Assembly: GCA_003022005.1 (NCBI GenBank)
Contig: PXRQ01000054.1
Coordinates: forward strand, 1-51,963
Origin: Halobacteriales archaeon QS_5_70_15
Lineage (GTDB): Archaea > Halobacteriota > Halobacteria > Halobacteriales > Haloarculaceae
DNA: 51,963 bases
Direction of reading: 5' to 3'
Part shown: in pieces, positions 17,951 through 27,669 of the stretch
Layout: every line of letters starts with the position of its first letter
Position numbering within the stretch: the stretch's first letter is position 1
The notes under the pieces: model-generated
What the model saw: only the letters and a program-made list of their open reading frames with translations
Told to the model about the DNA's origin: nothing
Database searches by the model: none
Translations under genes and position numbers: made by a program

Positions 17951-18805
17951 ATGTCCGAACTGATGGCCACCGAAACGGCGATAGCGGCGGGGACGCTGCT
18001 GCCCCTGCAGACGGCACAGGGCGAGGTACTGGGCCGGATACGGAACGACACGCTGCTGAACGCATCGCTGTGGGCGAACATCGCGCTGGCGGGGCTGTCG
18101 GCCCTGCTCTTCGTGTACATGGCCCGGACGGTCCGGGAGTCGCGCGCGCGGCTGATCTTCGGAGCGACGATCATGATCCCGCTGGTGTCGATCTCCAGCT
18201 ACCTGGCGCTGGCCTCGGGGCTCACGATGGGCCTGATCGAGATGCCGGCCGGACACGCGCTCGGCGGACAGGAGGTACTCAGCCAGTGGGGTCGGTATCT
18301 CACGTGGACGCTCTCGACACCGATGATACTGCTGGCGCTCGGGCTCCTCGCCGACGTCGACGTCGCCGACCTGTTCGTGGTCATCGCCGCCGACGTCGGG
18401 ATGTGCGTGACCGGTCTGGCGGCGGCGCTGATCACCTCCTCTCACGCGCTCCGGTGGGCGTTCTACGCCGTCAGCTGCGCGTTCTTCGTGGTGGTCCTGT
18501 ACGCCCTGCTCGCGGAGTGGCCGGATGACGCCCGCGCGGCCGGGACCGACGGGATCTTCTCCACCCTCCGGGGGCTGACGGTGGTGCTGTGGCTCGGCTA
18601 CCCGATCGTCTGGGCGGTCGGCATCGAGGGGCTCGCGCTCGTCGACTCGGCCGCGCTCACCTCGTGGGGCTACTCGATCCTCGACATCGGCGCGAAGTAC
18701 GCCCTCGCGTACCTGCTCCTGAGCTGGGTCGCGAGCAACGAGCGCACGGTCGCGCGGGCGACGGGTTCCGGCGCGACCGGCACCGGGACCCCGGCCGACG
18801 ATTGA
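17951..18805 (+). CDS. hop: Halorhodopsin, light-driven chloride pump
   Basis: 284 residues, seven membrane helices. The helix C motif reads RYLTWTLSTPMILLALG: the positions that are Asp85, Thr89 and Asp96 in bacteriorhodopsin are Thr118, Ser122 and Ala129, the TSA signature of inward chloride pumps. The retinal Schiff-base lysine is Lys249 in ILDIGAKYALAYLL. The long B-C loop (GLIEMPAGHALGG) and the C-terminal GTPADD are also halorhodopsin-like. No carotenoid or retinal gene (brp/blh) is next to it, so retinal must come from a locus elsewhere. Confidence 0.95.
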   Translation: MSELMATETAIAAGTLLPLQTAQGEVLGRIRNDTLLNASLWANIALAGLSALLFVYMARTVRESRARLIFGATIMIPLVSISSYLALASGLTMGLIEMPAGHALGGQEVLSQWGRYLTWTLSTPMILLALGLLADVDVADLFVVIAADVGMCVTGLAAALITSSHALRWAFYAVSCAFFVVVLYALLAEWPDDARAAGTDGIFSTLRGLTVVLWLGYPIVWAVGIEGLALVDSAALTSWGYSILDIGAKYALAYLLLSWVASNERTVARATGSGATGTGTPADD

Positions 18806-18886
18806 TTCCGGTCCGGCCCCCCTTTCGTATCGAGGACGCAGGCCCGGGGCCGACAGTATATGCGACTCGAACACGTCCTCCCGGAC

Positions 18887-19051
18887 ATGACCGAGTGTGC
18901 CGAGGAGGACTGCGATCGACCGGTCGCGGTCAGGCTCCACGTCCCGTGGGCGGGCCAGCGGGAGGTGTGCGCGGCCCACGCGCGGGTCATCGCACAGCAG
19001 GACGGGGTGGTGGCCGAGCCGCTCGAGGACGCCGAGGGGGAGTTCCCCTGA
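18887..19051 (+). CDS. Small Cys-containing protein, possible zinc binder
   Basis: 54 residues, MTECAEEDCDRPVAVRLHVP onward, with Cys-x4-Cys near the N-terminus and Cys-x2-His at VCAAHARV, enough for one zinc site. A TATA box (AGTATATG, 18855-18862) lies about 28 bases ahead of the ATG at 18887, which favours this start over the ATG at 18860. Widespread small-protein type in haloarchaea; function unknown. Confidence 0.65.
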   Translation: MTECAEEDCDRPVAVRLHVPWAGQREVCAAHARVIAQQDGVVAEPLEDAEGEFP

Positions 19052-19087
19052 AAACGGTCGGAACGGAGGGGAGAGTATCCGGACCGT

Positions 19088-19822
19088 TCAGGGATGATAG
19101 GCCATCATGACCTCGTCGACGTACTCCCCGTCGATCCGGTAGTGGTCCCCGCGGACGGCCTCGGTCTCCCAGCCCCGCTCGGAGAGGAACTCGATGGCGG
19201 CCTCGTTGGTCGCCGGGACGGTGTTGTAGAGCTTCTCGGTGCCCACCGCTTCGGCCCACCGCTGGCCCCGCTCCAGGAGCCGCTCGCCGATGCCGTGCCC
19301 GCGGTGCTCCCGGTGGACGCCGACCGTGAGCGTCGCGGTGTGGGCGAGCGCCTCCTGCTCGGGGCGGTCGAGGTGGACCCATCCTACGACCTGCCCCTCG
19401 ATGGTGGCGACGAACGCCACGCGGGACTGGAGTTCGTTGTGTCGCAACAGCACCTCCTCGTGGTCGATCACGTCCGCGAGACTCTCCCCGACGATGTACC
19501 GGTCGTCGGTCAGCGAGTCTCGGATGACCGACACCAGCGCGTCGTCGTCCTCCTCGCGGGCCTGTCGGATGGCGAACCGGACGTCGGTCTCGTAGGTCTC
19601 GGCGCCCTCGTCCTCGAAGGCGACCCGGATCTCCTCGGTCTCCCGGTCGTGGTCCAGGATCCCCTCGCGGGCGAGGACGGTGACGTGGGCACCGAACTCC
19701 TCGGGGGTCATCCCGAGGGCACGCCGGGCCTGCTCGTAGCCGACCGCGCCGTGTCGCTCGACGTAGTCGTAGACCTCCTGCCGGCCCCGGTGTCCGAACT
19801 CGAGCTCGTCGGAGAATCGCAT
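19088..19822 (-). CDS. Winged-helix plus GNAT N-acetyltransferase
   Basis: 244 residues. Residues 1-70 look like a winged helix (REVYDYVERHGAVGYEQARRALGM). Residues 80-240 are a GNAT acetyltransferase with the acetyl-CoA loop VHREHRGHGIGERLLERG and ATNEAAIEFLSERGWE. The substrate is not predictable. A TATA-like CTTATGTG about 27 bases upstream fits a leaderless start at 19822. Confidence 0.85.
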   Translation of the reverse strand: MRFSDELEFGHRGRQEVYDYVERHGAVGYEQARRALGMTPEEFGAHVTVLAREGILDHDRETEEIRVAFEDEGAETYETDVRFAIRQAREEDDDALVSVIRDSLTDDRYIVGESLADVIDHEEVLLRHNELQSRVAFVATIEGQVVGWVHLDRPEQEALAHTATLTVGVHREHRGHGIGERLLERGQRWAEAVGTEKLYNTVPATNEAAIEFLSERGWETEAVRGDHYRIDGEYVDEVMMAYHP

Positions 19823-19885
19823 GACACCGAGTAGCAGGACTCGTCACATAAGGGTTGTTCCGGGCAGGGTCGACCCGTGGACGGT

Positions 19886-20323
19886 TCAGCCGTCGGCCGG
19901 CGCCGTCCCGGAGCCCGGTAGCTCGCCGGACTCGCGCTCCCGGGCGGCCGCCCGCTCGCCGTCGCGCTCGGGGACGTGGGTGAGCACCGCCGCGGTCTGG
20001 GCCACGTCGTGCGTGTCGACGAGCACCTCCGCGGCGGTCCGCACGGTGAACGCCGCGTCGAGGTCGACGCCGTGACACCGGGCGTACAGCGAGAGCCAGG
20101 TGTTCATCGCGCCCTCGAGCCGGTCGAACTCCCGGGTCCCGAAGCGGACCGGGGGACCGCCCGTCCGGGCGTCGAGGTAGACCGCGACGCACTCGCCGAA
20201 CCCCTCGCGGAGGTAGCCCATCGCCTCGTCCTCGGCCGGCGGGTCCGCCGGGGGCGAGAACGCCCGCTCGTCGAGGCGGGCCCGCTCGTGGAGCTCCGCG
20301 ATGTGCTCGGCGTAGCGGCTCAT
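19886..20323 (-). CDS. Hypothetical protein downstream of fixCX
   Basis: 145 residues: MSRYAEHIAELHERARLDER start, a helical body with LEGAMNTWLSLYARCHGVDLD, and a charged Ala/Glu/Arg-rich tail. No recognised domain. The start lies one base past the fixCX stop, so it is the last gene of the fix operon and probably assists it. Confidence 0.65.
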   Translation of the reverse strand: MSRYAEHIAELHERARLDERAFSPPADPPAEDEAMGYLREGFGECVAVYLDARTGGPPVRFGTREFDRLEGAMNTWLSLYARCHGVDLDAAFTVRTAAEVLVDTHDVAQTAAVLTHVPERDGERAAARERESGELPGSGTAPADG

Positions 20324-20324
20324 G

Positions 20325-21989
20325 CTACCCCTGCTCGTACTCGACGCCCTTCCCGCCGCTCGGGTGGGTCCACTCGGTGTCCGCGACGATCGCGCAGGTG
20401 CCACACTCGACGCAGGGCTGGGTGTCGAGGCTGACGACCCGCTCCTCGTGGCCGTTCGTCCGGACCGTCTCGGCCCGGTAGCAGCCGCCGCCGTAGTCCA
20501 TCGAACTCACCGGGCAAGCGGTGACCGCGGCGCCGCTGGCCTCCCACGAGCGGTCCTTGACCTCGATGTGGGGCTCGCCCACGTCGTAGGTCAGGTCGCC
20601 GATGCGGTCGGCCAGGTCCGGCGGCTCGACGTGGTTCTCCTCGGTGACCCGTTCGCCCAGCTCCTCCGCCAGGACGGTCGGGACCGTCACGTACGCCGAA
20701 CTCGTGTCCGGGAGCACGCTCATCATCAGCGGCGAGTTGAAGAGCCGCTCGACGGTGCCCTCCATGGCGCGCATCCCCATCCGACCGACCACGGACGTCG
20801 CCACCGTGTCGACCAGATCCGTGACCCCGTCGTTCTCGGCGACGGCGCTCGAGACGCGGTAGGCCGGCGGCCGCAGTTTGGACATGACGCCCTCCTCCTC
20901 GAGCTTGCGCTCGTAGAGCTCGCCGGCGGAGTGGGCCCGCCCCCGGCCCTTCGCGTCGACGAACGCCTCGGCGGCGAGCGCGCCCGCTGTCACCGCGTGG
21001 TTCATCCCCTTGATGATCGGCCCCTGGGCCTGCATCTGTCCAGCGGCGTCGCCCACGAGGACGAGCCGGTCGCGGTGGGGCGACCGGTGAGCCACCTTCT
21101 TCGAGTCGGGCACGAGCTTCGCCGAGTACTCCAGTTCGACGTAGTCCTCGTCGAGCCACTGGCCGAGCAGCGGGTGGGTCAGCAGCGCGTCGAGCAGGTC
21201 CGAGACCTCCGCGCGCTCCTCGACGATGCTGTCGAGGTGGAACACGTTCCCGATGGACAGCGAGTCCCGGTTGGTGTAGAGGAACCCGCCACCGCGGACC
21301 CCATCGTAGAGGTCGCCGGAGAACAGGTGGGCCTCGCCCTCGTCGGGGCCGATGCCGAACCGCTCCTCGATGACGCCGGCGGGCATGTCGACGACGGCCT
21401 TGACGCCCTGGAACCACTCCTCGGGCTCCTCCCAGTCCATCAGCCCGGCGTCGCGGGCCAGTTCGGAGTTGACCCCGTCGGCCGCGACGACGATATCGGC
21501 GCGGATCGGGTCGATCTCGTCGCAGGTCACCCCGACGATCTCCCCCTTCTCGCGAAGGAGGCCGTTGACCCGGACGTCCGTCAGGAGGCCGCCGCCGGTC
21601 TCGCGGGTTCGCTCGTGGACCCGCTCGGCCAGCCAGGAGTCCATCCTCCGTCGGAGCACCGCGTCGGCCCACTCGGTGTCGTGGTGGTGCAGCTCCGAGA
21701 TGTCGATCGTCTTCACCCTGTCGCCGGCGATGTTGTGGATGTAGTTGGTCGTGACCGGCCGCTCGGTCGCGGCATCGCGGAACCCGGGGAACAGGTTGTC
21801 GATGGTGTACGGCGCGGACTCCTCGGCGTAGATCACGCCGCCGGAGACGTTCTTCGAGCCGGCGTCGACCCCGCGCTCGAGGACGAGCGTCTCGACGCCC
21901 GCGTCGGCCAGCCGCGCCGCGGCGGCCGCCCCGCCCGGCCCGGCACCGACGACGACCGCCTCGTAGTGCTCCTGCTCGGCCTCAGTCAT
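20325..21989 (-). CDS. fixC: Electron-transfer flavoprotein:quinone oxidoreductase FixC fused to ferredoxin-like FixX
   Basis: 554 residues. Residues 1-430 are FixC: FAD-binding GAGPGGAAAAARLA (about 15-28), the GGVIYAEE loop, and LVLVGDAAGQMQAQGPIIKGMN. The last 100 or so residues are FixX, with KDRSWEASGAAVTACP and a CVECGTC cluster ligand run (about 526-532). FixCX takes electrons from the FixAB flavoprotein to menaquinone in the membrane. In many bacteria C and X are separate genes. Its start overlaps the fixB stop. Confidence 0.9.
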   Translation of the reverse strand: MTEAEQEHYEAVVVGAGPGGAAAAARLADAGVETLVLERGVDAGSKNVSGGVIYAEESAPYTIDNLFPGFRDAATERPVTTNYIHNIAGDRVKTIDISELHHHDTEWADAVLRRRMDSWLAERVHERTRETGGGLLTDVRVNGLLREKGEIVGVTCDEIDPIRADIVVAADGVNSELARDAGLMDWEEPEEWFQGVKAVVDMPAGVIEERFGIGPDEGEAHLFSGDLYDGVRGGGFLYTNRDSLSIGNVFHLDSIVEERAEVSDLLDALLTHPLLGQWLDEDYVELEYSAKLVPDSKKVAHRSPHRDRLVLVGDAAGQMQAQGPIIKGMNHAVTAGALAAEAFVDAKGRGRAHSAGELYERKLEEEGVMSKLRPPAYRVSSAVAENDGVTDLVDTVATSVVGRMGMRAMEGTVERLFNSPLMMSVLPDTSSAYVTVPTVLAEELGERVTEENHVEPPDLADRIGDLTYDVGEPHIEVKDRSWEASGAAVTACPVSSMDYGGGCYRAETVRTNGHEERVVSLDTQPCVECGTCAIVADTEWTHPSGGKGVEYEQG

Positions 21990-23661
21990 CGGCCCGCCCC
22001 CCGTCTGCCACGGCCGCGACGTCCAGTTCACCGCTCCCGACGGCCTCGGTCAGCTCGGGGAGCACCTCGAACAGGTCCCCCTCGATGAAGTAGTCGGTGA
22101 ACCCCCGGATGTCCGCCTCGGGGTCCTCGTTGATCGAGACGATGGTATCCGACTCGTCCATCCCGACCTTGTGCTGGACCGCCCCGGAGATGCCGGCGGC
22201 GATGTAGACGTCGGGCTCGACGACCTGACCCGACTCGCCGATCTGTCGCTCCTCGGTGACGTACTGCTCGACGTGGCCGTCGAACTGGTAGGAGGCCGTG
22301 ATCACGCCACGCGAGAGCCCGAGGTCGGCCTCCTCGAACGCGTCGACCAGATCGAGCCCGAGCTCGATCCCCTCCGTCGGGTCCGACCCGATGCCGCGCC
22401 CGAGCGCGACGATCACGTCGTTGCCGGTGAGGTCGACCCCGCTGTCGAGCTGGTCGTGCTCGGTGACGTCGACGTCGAACCAGTCCCCGGAGAGCGGCAT
22501 CTCGTGTTCGACCACCTCGCCCTCGCGCTCGGGGTCCGGGTCGGGGATATCGAAGCTCCCCGGGATGACCGAGGCGCCCTGCGGGTGGAACTCCCGGTCG
22601 GGCTTGTCCAGACAGAGGATAGTCGAGTACTCGAACCCGGAGAAGTCCGGACGCTTCATGTGCAGGACGCGCTCGAACTCCCTGTTCGTCCCCGGCTCGC
22701 CGGTCTTGGCCGGGTTCGAGATCATCGCGCTCGTGATGTAGAGATCCGAACAGTCCGACGCCAGTCCGGAGTCGAGTTCGGCCTGGACCAGCGCCGAGAG
22801 GTCCCGCCCGTTGTTCGTCGCCGGGAACACGGTGTACCGGGGCTCGTCGTAGTCGCGCCAGGGATCCTCCTGACGGTCTGCCCGCCCGTAGGGATGGTCG
22901 GCGCCGCGGGCCGCGTCGCAGAATATCTCCGTGAACGGCTTGTGCCGGAACCGGTCGAGCCGGTCGTCCTCGACGTAGACCGCGAGGTCCGCGCCGTACT
23001 CGATTGTCTGTTCGGCCAGCCGCTCGGCGTCGTCGTCCATCACGACCGCGACGACCCGCTCGTCGGTGTCGTGCTCCTCGTTGTACTCGTCCATCAGCTC
23101 GCGGGCCTTCCCGAGCATCTCCTTGGAGACGTCGAGGAGTTCGTCCTGCTGGATCTCACAGTAGACCCACATGTCCTCGTAGACGCCGTCCTCGAGCGCT
23201 CGGACGTGCTGCTTGTCCGCGGTCGGGTGGTCGAGGTCGGGGTGACGCTCCTCGGGGGTTCGGGGCTCCTCGTCGGCCTCCTCGCCCTCGTCCTCGTCCT
23301 CGTCGCTCCCCTGGACGGAGTCGATGCGCTGGTTGATCAGCCGCTTTACGCTGTCGCGGTCCTCGCCCGCTTCCTCCTGTTCGATCAGCGCCTCGAGCTC
23401 CTCGACCTCGTCGATTGAGCGGATCTCGTTGCCGATGTCCGCGACGCTCATCCCCGCGAGGTCGAGTTCGCCGTCCTCCTCGTCCTCGTCCTCGTCCTCG
23501 GAGAACTTCTCGATACGGCTCTCGATGAGGGCGATGGCCCCCTGGCGGTTCTCCCCGCGGTGCTCCTTCTGGAGGATCTCCTCGAGCTCCGAGACGTCCT
23601 CGATGTCGTTTAGTTCCGGTCCGAGTTCCTGTATCGTGTAGTCGTTCGGGTTTAGAGTCAT
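21982..23661 (-). CDS. fixB: Electron-transfer flavoprotein alpha subunit FixB with acidic duplicated N-terminal extension
   Basis: 559 residues, far longer than the usual 320. The C-terminal part is a normal ETF-alpha with the FAD-binding VALGRGIGSDPTEGIELG and DVYIAAGISGAVQHKVGM. Ahead of it are about 145 residues with two related helical units (about 8-60 and 68-120; compare ELNDIEDVSELEEILQKE with EIRSIDEVEELEALIEQE), each followed by a run of Asp/Glu. It pairs with FixA and hands electrons to FixCX. Confidence 0.9.
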   Translation of the reverse strand: MTLNPNDYTIQELGPELNDIEDVSELEEILQKEHRGENRQGAIALIESRIEKFSEDEDEDEEDGELDLAGMSVADIGNEIRSIDEVEELEALIEQEEAGEDRDSVKRLINQRIDSVQGSDEDEDEGEEADEEPRTPEERHPDLDHPTADKQHVRALEDGVYEDMWVYCEIQQDELLDVSKEMLGKARELMDEYNEEHDTDERVVAVVMDDDAERLAEQTIEYGADLAVYVEDDRLDRFRHKPFTEIFCDAARGADHPYGRADRQEDPWRDYDEPRYTVFPATNNGRDLSALVQAELDSGLASDCSDLYITSAMISNPAKTGEPGTNREFERVLHMKRPDFSGFEYSTILCLDKPDREFHPQGASVIPGSFDIPDPDPEREGEVVEHEMPLSGDWFDVDVTEHDQLDSGVDLTGNDVIVALGRGIGSDPTEGIELGLDLVDAFEEADLGLSRGVITASYQFDGHVEQYVTEERQIGESGQVVEPDVYIAAGISGAVQHKVGMDESDTIVSINEDPEADIRGFTDYFIEGDLFEVLPELTEAVGSGELDVAAVADGGRADD

Positions 23662-23665
23662 GGTA

Positions 23666-24447
23666 TCAGTCGGCGGCGTACGGCGCGAGTTCCTCGAGCA
23701 CGTCGTTCATCCCGTCCGTGTCCTCGGGCGTGATCATCGTCGCCTCCCGTTCGGCGGGCGCTTTCGGGATCGGGTCGACCGACTCGACGATGGTCGGCGA
23801 GCCGTCCAGCCCCACGAAGTCCGGGTCGAGGTTGAGGTCCGTGTGGTCCCAGGTCGTGAGGTGGTCCTCGAACTCCTCGGCCCGCTCCCGGGTCTCCGCG
23901 CGGAGGTCCTTGTGGGCGAGCCGCTCGCCGGCGGTCCGGTAGGAGGGGTCGAACTCGGGGTCGGCGACGACGAACGCCCCGCCTCCTCGTCGATGTCCAT
24001 GGCGATCACGTGGGTGACCATCGGCATATCCAGACACCAGCAGGTCTGTGGGCCGGTGTGGCCGGTCTCCCCGTCGGCGGTCTTGAACCCCGCGAACACG
24101 AGGTCGGGGTGCTCCTCGAACTGCGAGAGCCCCGAGGAGAGGGTGATCGCCGTCGCCCACGTGTCCGCGGCGGCGAACTCCCGGTCCGAGAGAATGTAGA
24201 GGTCGTCGGCGTACACCGACTCCATCGCCTCCTGGAGGACCTCCTTGTACCCGGGCGGGCCCATGCTCATCACGCTCATCCGTCCCCCGTGCCGGACCTT
24301 GGTCTGGAGGGCCGCCCGGAGGGCGTGCCTGTCGTTCGGGTTCATCACCGTCGGCGTCTCCCCGCGCTTGAGGTGGCCGTCCTCGTCGAAGGACACCTGC
24401 CCCTCGCGGAAGTCGGGGACGCCCTTGGTTAGTGTAACTGTGTGCAT
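23666..24447 (-). pseudogene. fixA: Electron-transfer flavoprotein beta subunit FixA, internal deletion breaks the frame
   Basis: The N-terminal frame from the ATG at 24447 gives MHTVTLTKGVPDFREGQVSF through THVIAMDIDEE. Near 23980 the frame changes to AFVVADPEFDPSYRTAGERL and runs to the stop at 23666 with the family end segment DGSPTIVESVDPIPKAP. About 30 residues look missing between the parts. FixA is the first gene of fixABCX and the bifurcating-type flavoprotein needs it; neighbours are intact, so a sequence error is the likelier cause. A TATA-like CTATTAC lies about 35-40 bases ahead. Confidence 0.8.
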
Positions 24448-24728
24448 TGATGGCGTCTACCGGCCCTCCGGTCCCCGAGAGTAATAGGTCTTAGTATCTC
24501 CTTCCGCCCCTTCCGTGACTCTCATGGCCACGCCCGCCCCGGGTTCCGGCGGTCGCCCGGCCGAGCCGCGGCCCCTCGTATCCGGCGGAAAGTGACCCCT
24601 CGCCCCCGGCAGCAGGTGTTCCTTCGTTCCCGGCAGCATGGACTCTCGGGGACGCGCGGCTGGGCGAGGAATCGTTCCCGGAGGGCGGGTGTTCCAGCGA
24701 ACCGGTCCGTGGGGTCCCGACGTGCGCT

Positions 24729-24754
<26 letters not shown>
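24448..24754. other. 307-bp intergenic region ahead of fixA
   Basis: Holds the fixA promoter region at its left end and, at its right end, one copy of a 23-bp direct repeat that duplicates the ferredoxin gene 3' end. No gene is evident. Confidence 0.5.
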
Positions 24755-25108
<354 letters not shown>

Positions 25109-25137
25109 TTATACTTGGCGTCGAACTCGTTCGCCCC

Positions 25138-27081
25138 TCACCCGGTTTCGTCGGTCGCGTCCGCCGGCCCGCTCGCGGTCGTCCCGGTGCCCCCGGGGTC
25201 GGCCGCCCACGCGACGCTTTCGGTCTCGCGGACCCTGACCCCCTTGCCGGCGAGGTGGCGCATCCGCTGGCGGGCGAAGTCCTCCTCCCTGCTCCCCCGG
25301 GTCGCCAGCACGTACATCCGGGCGCGCCCGACCGGGCGCATCGTCCGCCCGGCCCGCTGGGCGCCCTGTCGCCGCGAGCCGCCGAGCCCGGACGCGGCGA
25401 TGGCGAGTTCGGCGTTCGGCAGGTCGAGCCCCTCGTCGCCCACCCGCGAGACGACCAGCACGTCCCGGGGCCCCTGCCGGAACTCCCGGAACAGTTCCCG
25501 CCGGCGGGCGTGGGGCGTCTCCCCGCTGACGAACGGCACGCCGAGCTCCCCGGCCAGCCGGTCACCCTGCTCGATGAACTCGACGAACACCAGCGCCTTC
25601 TCGCCCGGATGGCCCCGGAGTATCTCGCGTATCTCCTCGGCCTTCGCCGGGTTCATCGCCGCCAGCTGGCGCTTCTCGTGACCCTCCGCGCTGCCGTACT
25701 CGTTCCGGTGGGTTCCCGAGGCCCACGGTATCAGCCGGATCTCCACCTCCGGCTCGGCGACGTAGCCCGCCTCGAACAGCGCCTCCCAGTCCGTCCCGAT
25801 GGGCGGGCCGATGAGGGTGAATATCTCCCTCCCGCTGTCGTCCTCCCGAATCGGCGTCGCCGAGAGCCCGAGACGGTGCTTGGACTGCAGGTCCGCGCTC
25901 CGGCGGAACAGCGGGCTCGGGATGTGGTGGACCTCGTCGTAGACGATCAGTCCCCACCGCCGCTCCTCGAACAGCATCCGGTGGCGGTCCATCCCGGCGG
26001 TCTGGTAGGTGGCGATCGTGACCGGACGGACGTTCTTCTCGCCCCCGTGGTAGAGCCCGACCTGCTCGGCGGTCAGGGAGGTGTGCGCGAGGACCTGGTC
26101 GCGCCACTGCTCGGCGAGCTCCCGCGAAGGGACGAGCACGAGCGTCTCCCCGCCGATGGCCGCCATGGCGCCGAGCGCCGCGACGGTCTTGCCCGATCCC
26201 GGCGGCCCGACGAGCACGCCCGACTTCGCGTCGACGAACCGGCTCATCCAGTCGCGCTGATAGGGTCGGAGTTCGAGCTCCAGTTCGACGGGGAGCGCGT
26301 CGCCCTCCTCGAGCTGTCGGTCGTCACGAACCGGGTAGCCCGCCTCGTAGAGCGTGCGCTTGAGTTCGGCCGTCTTCGACTCCGCGACCCACGCCTCCGT
26401 GTCGGAGATGCGCGCGCGGAGCACGCCGGTGTCGAGCTTCGGCTCGGCGACGTTTCCGAGGAGTTCGGCGCTCTCGGCCTCTAGGACCGCGTAGCCGTCC
26501 TCGTGGGTGTAGAGCCGGAACTTCCGGGCGCGCTCCCACTGGTCGCGGACCCACCCCTCGAGGGCGTCGTACCGGCCGCCGAGCGCCTGCCGCATCGTCC
26601 GCTCCAGAGCCTCGAACGTCTCGTGGGGTGCCCGCCACACGTCGGCTTCACGGACGCGGTAGAGGTAGCCCTCGTCGCGGTTCGTGTCGACCAGGTGGGC
26701 GAACTGCGAGAGCTGTGCCCGGGTGAACTGCGAGGGGCGGTCGACGATGGCCTCCCGGCGGTTCGGGAACACGACCACCCGCTCGCGGTCCTGCGTCTCC
26801 TTCCAGTCGGCGGGGTACCAGACGACGGGGTCGGTCTCGACGTCGAGCGACTCGACGCGACCCTCCTCGGCGAGTCGCGAGAGCGCGTCGTGGGCCTCCG
26901 CCTGCGTGCAGTCGAGCGCCGAGGCCACCTCCGTCGCCGTGGCCAGCGGGCGGGTCTGGTCCTCGAGCACGTCGTAGAACGTGTCTATCTCGAGGAGGCG
27001 CGCCGAGTCGGTCGCCGAGGTACCCCCCGTATCGTCGTCAGTCCCGCCGCGCGCGCCCGTCGTCTCGTCTGCGTCTGTCAC
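25138..27081 (-). CDS. XPB/Ssl2-like superfamily 2 DNA helicase
   Basis: 647 residues. An acidic N-terminus and a winged-helix-like damage-recognition region precede the helicase: Walker A VLVGPPGSGKTVAALG (about 290), DEVHH box, LGLSATPIREDD motif III, and a C-terminal RecA domain with VVSRVGDEGLDLP and RQGAQRAGRTMRPVG (motif VI). This is the archaeal XPB architecture, implicated in transcription-coupled or excision repair. Its stop is 53 bases from the ferredoxin start. Confidence 0.9.
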   Translation of the reverse strand: MTDADETTGARGGTDDDTGGTSATDSARLLEIDTFYDVLEDQTRPLATATEVASALDCTQAEAHDALSRLAEEGRVESLDVETDPVVWYPADWKETQDRERVVVFPNRREAIVDRPSQFTRAQLSQFAHLVDTNRDEGYLYRVREADVWRAPHETFEALERTMRQALGGRYDALEGWVRDQWERARKFRLYTHEDGYAVLEAESAELLGNVAEPKLDTGVLRARISDTEAWVAESKTAELKRTLYEAGYPVRDDRQLEEGDALPVELELELRPYQRDWMSRFVDAKSGVLVGPPGSGKTVAALGAMAAIGGETLVLVPSRELAEQWRDQVLAHTSLTAEQVGLYHGGEKNVRPVTIATYQTAGMDRHRMLFEERRWGLIVYDEVHHIPSPLFRRSADLQSKHRLGLSATPIREDDSGREIFTLIGPPIGTDWEALFEAGYVAEPEVEIRLIPWASGTHRNEYGSAEGHEKRQLAAMNPAKAEEIREILRGHPGEKALVFVEFIEQGDRLAGELGVPFVSGETPHARRRELFREFRQGPRDVLVVSRVGDEGLDLPNAELAIAASGLGGSRRQGAQRAGRTMRPVGRARMYVLATRGSREEDFARQRMRHLAGKGVRVRETESVAWAADPGGTGTTASGPADATDETG

Positions 27082-27161
27082 TGCCTCCCGGTAGAGGGGC
27101 GACGGACAAAAGATGCGTGAGTCGCCGGTCGGTCGCCAGTGGCTCGTCGGTCACTCGCTGG

Positions 27162-27407
27162 TCACTCGCCGCGTTCGTCGACGGATCGGCCGCCGTTCCG
27201 ACCCGACGGCCTCCGACGATCACGCTCCCCACTGCGGGCGAACGCCGCGACGAGCCGCGCCTCGGGGGTGCCGCTGGCCCTTCCGAGCAGCGCCGCGACG
27301 AGCGCGACGGCGACCGCGAGAACGGCGAGGGCGAACAGCACCTCGACCGCGCCCCAGACACCCGCATGCGTTCCCGTGTGGAGGGCCGGCCACACCGCCC
27401 TCATCAT
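27162..27407 (-). CDS. Small single-span membrane protein
   Basis: 81 residues, MMRAVWPALHTGTHAGVWGA, then one hydrophobic helix (about 20-43) and an Arg-rich cytoplasmic tail. TATA-like CTTATTTC (27428-27436) about 25-28 bases ahead supports this start. No family recognised. Confidence 0.5.
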   Translation of the reverse strand: MMRAVWPALHTGTHAGVWGAVEVLFALAVLAVAVALVAALLGRASGTPEARLVAAFARSGERDRRRPSGRNGGRSVDERGE

Positions 27408-27669
27408 CCGCCGGTACTTCGGGGTGGGAAATAAGCGTCTCGAGAGCGGTCCAGCCACCACCCGCCCGGGTGATGACCCGGTCGACGGAGGCAGGGAGAC
27501 GAACGCCGGTCAAGGTGCCCGATCTCGGTACGGGAGCGTCGGGATCGTTCGTCGTTGCCGTCCGATTCGACCTCCCCGGGAGCACCGATCGGCCCGGCGT
27601 GCAGGCCGAGCGGCTCGGCGTGTAACGCGAGATGCGCGCGACCCTCATGGCCGGCCTCGACCCGGGACC

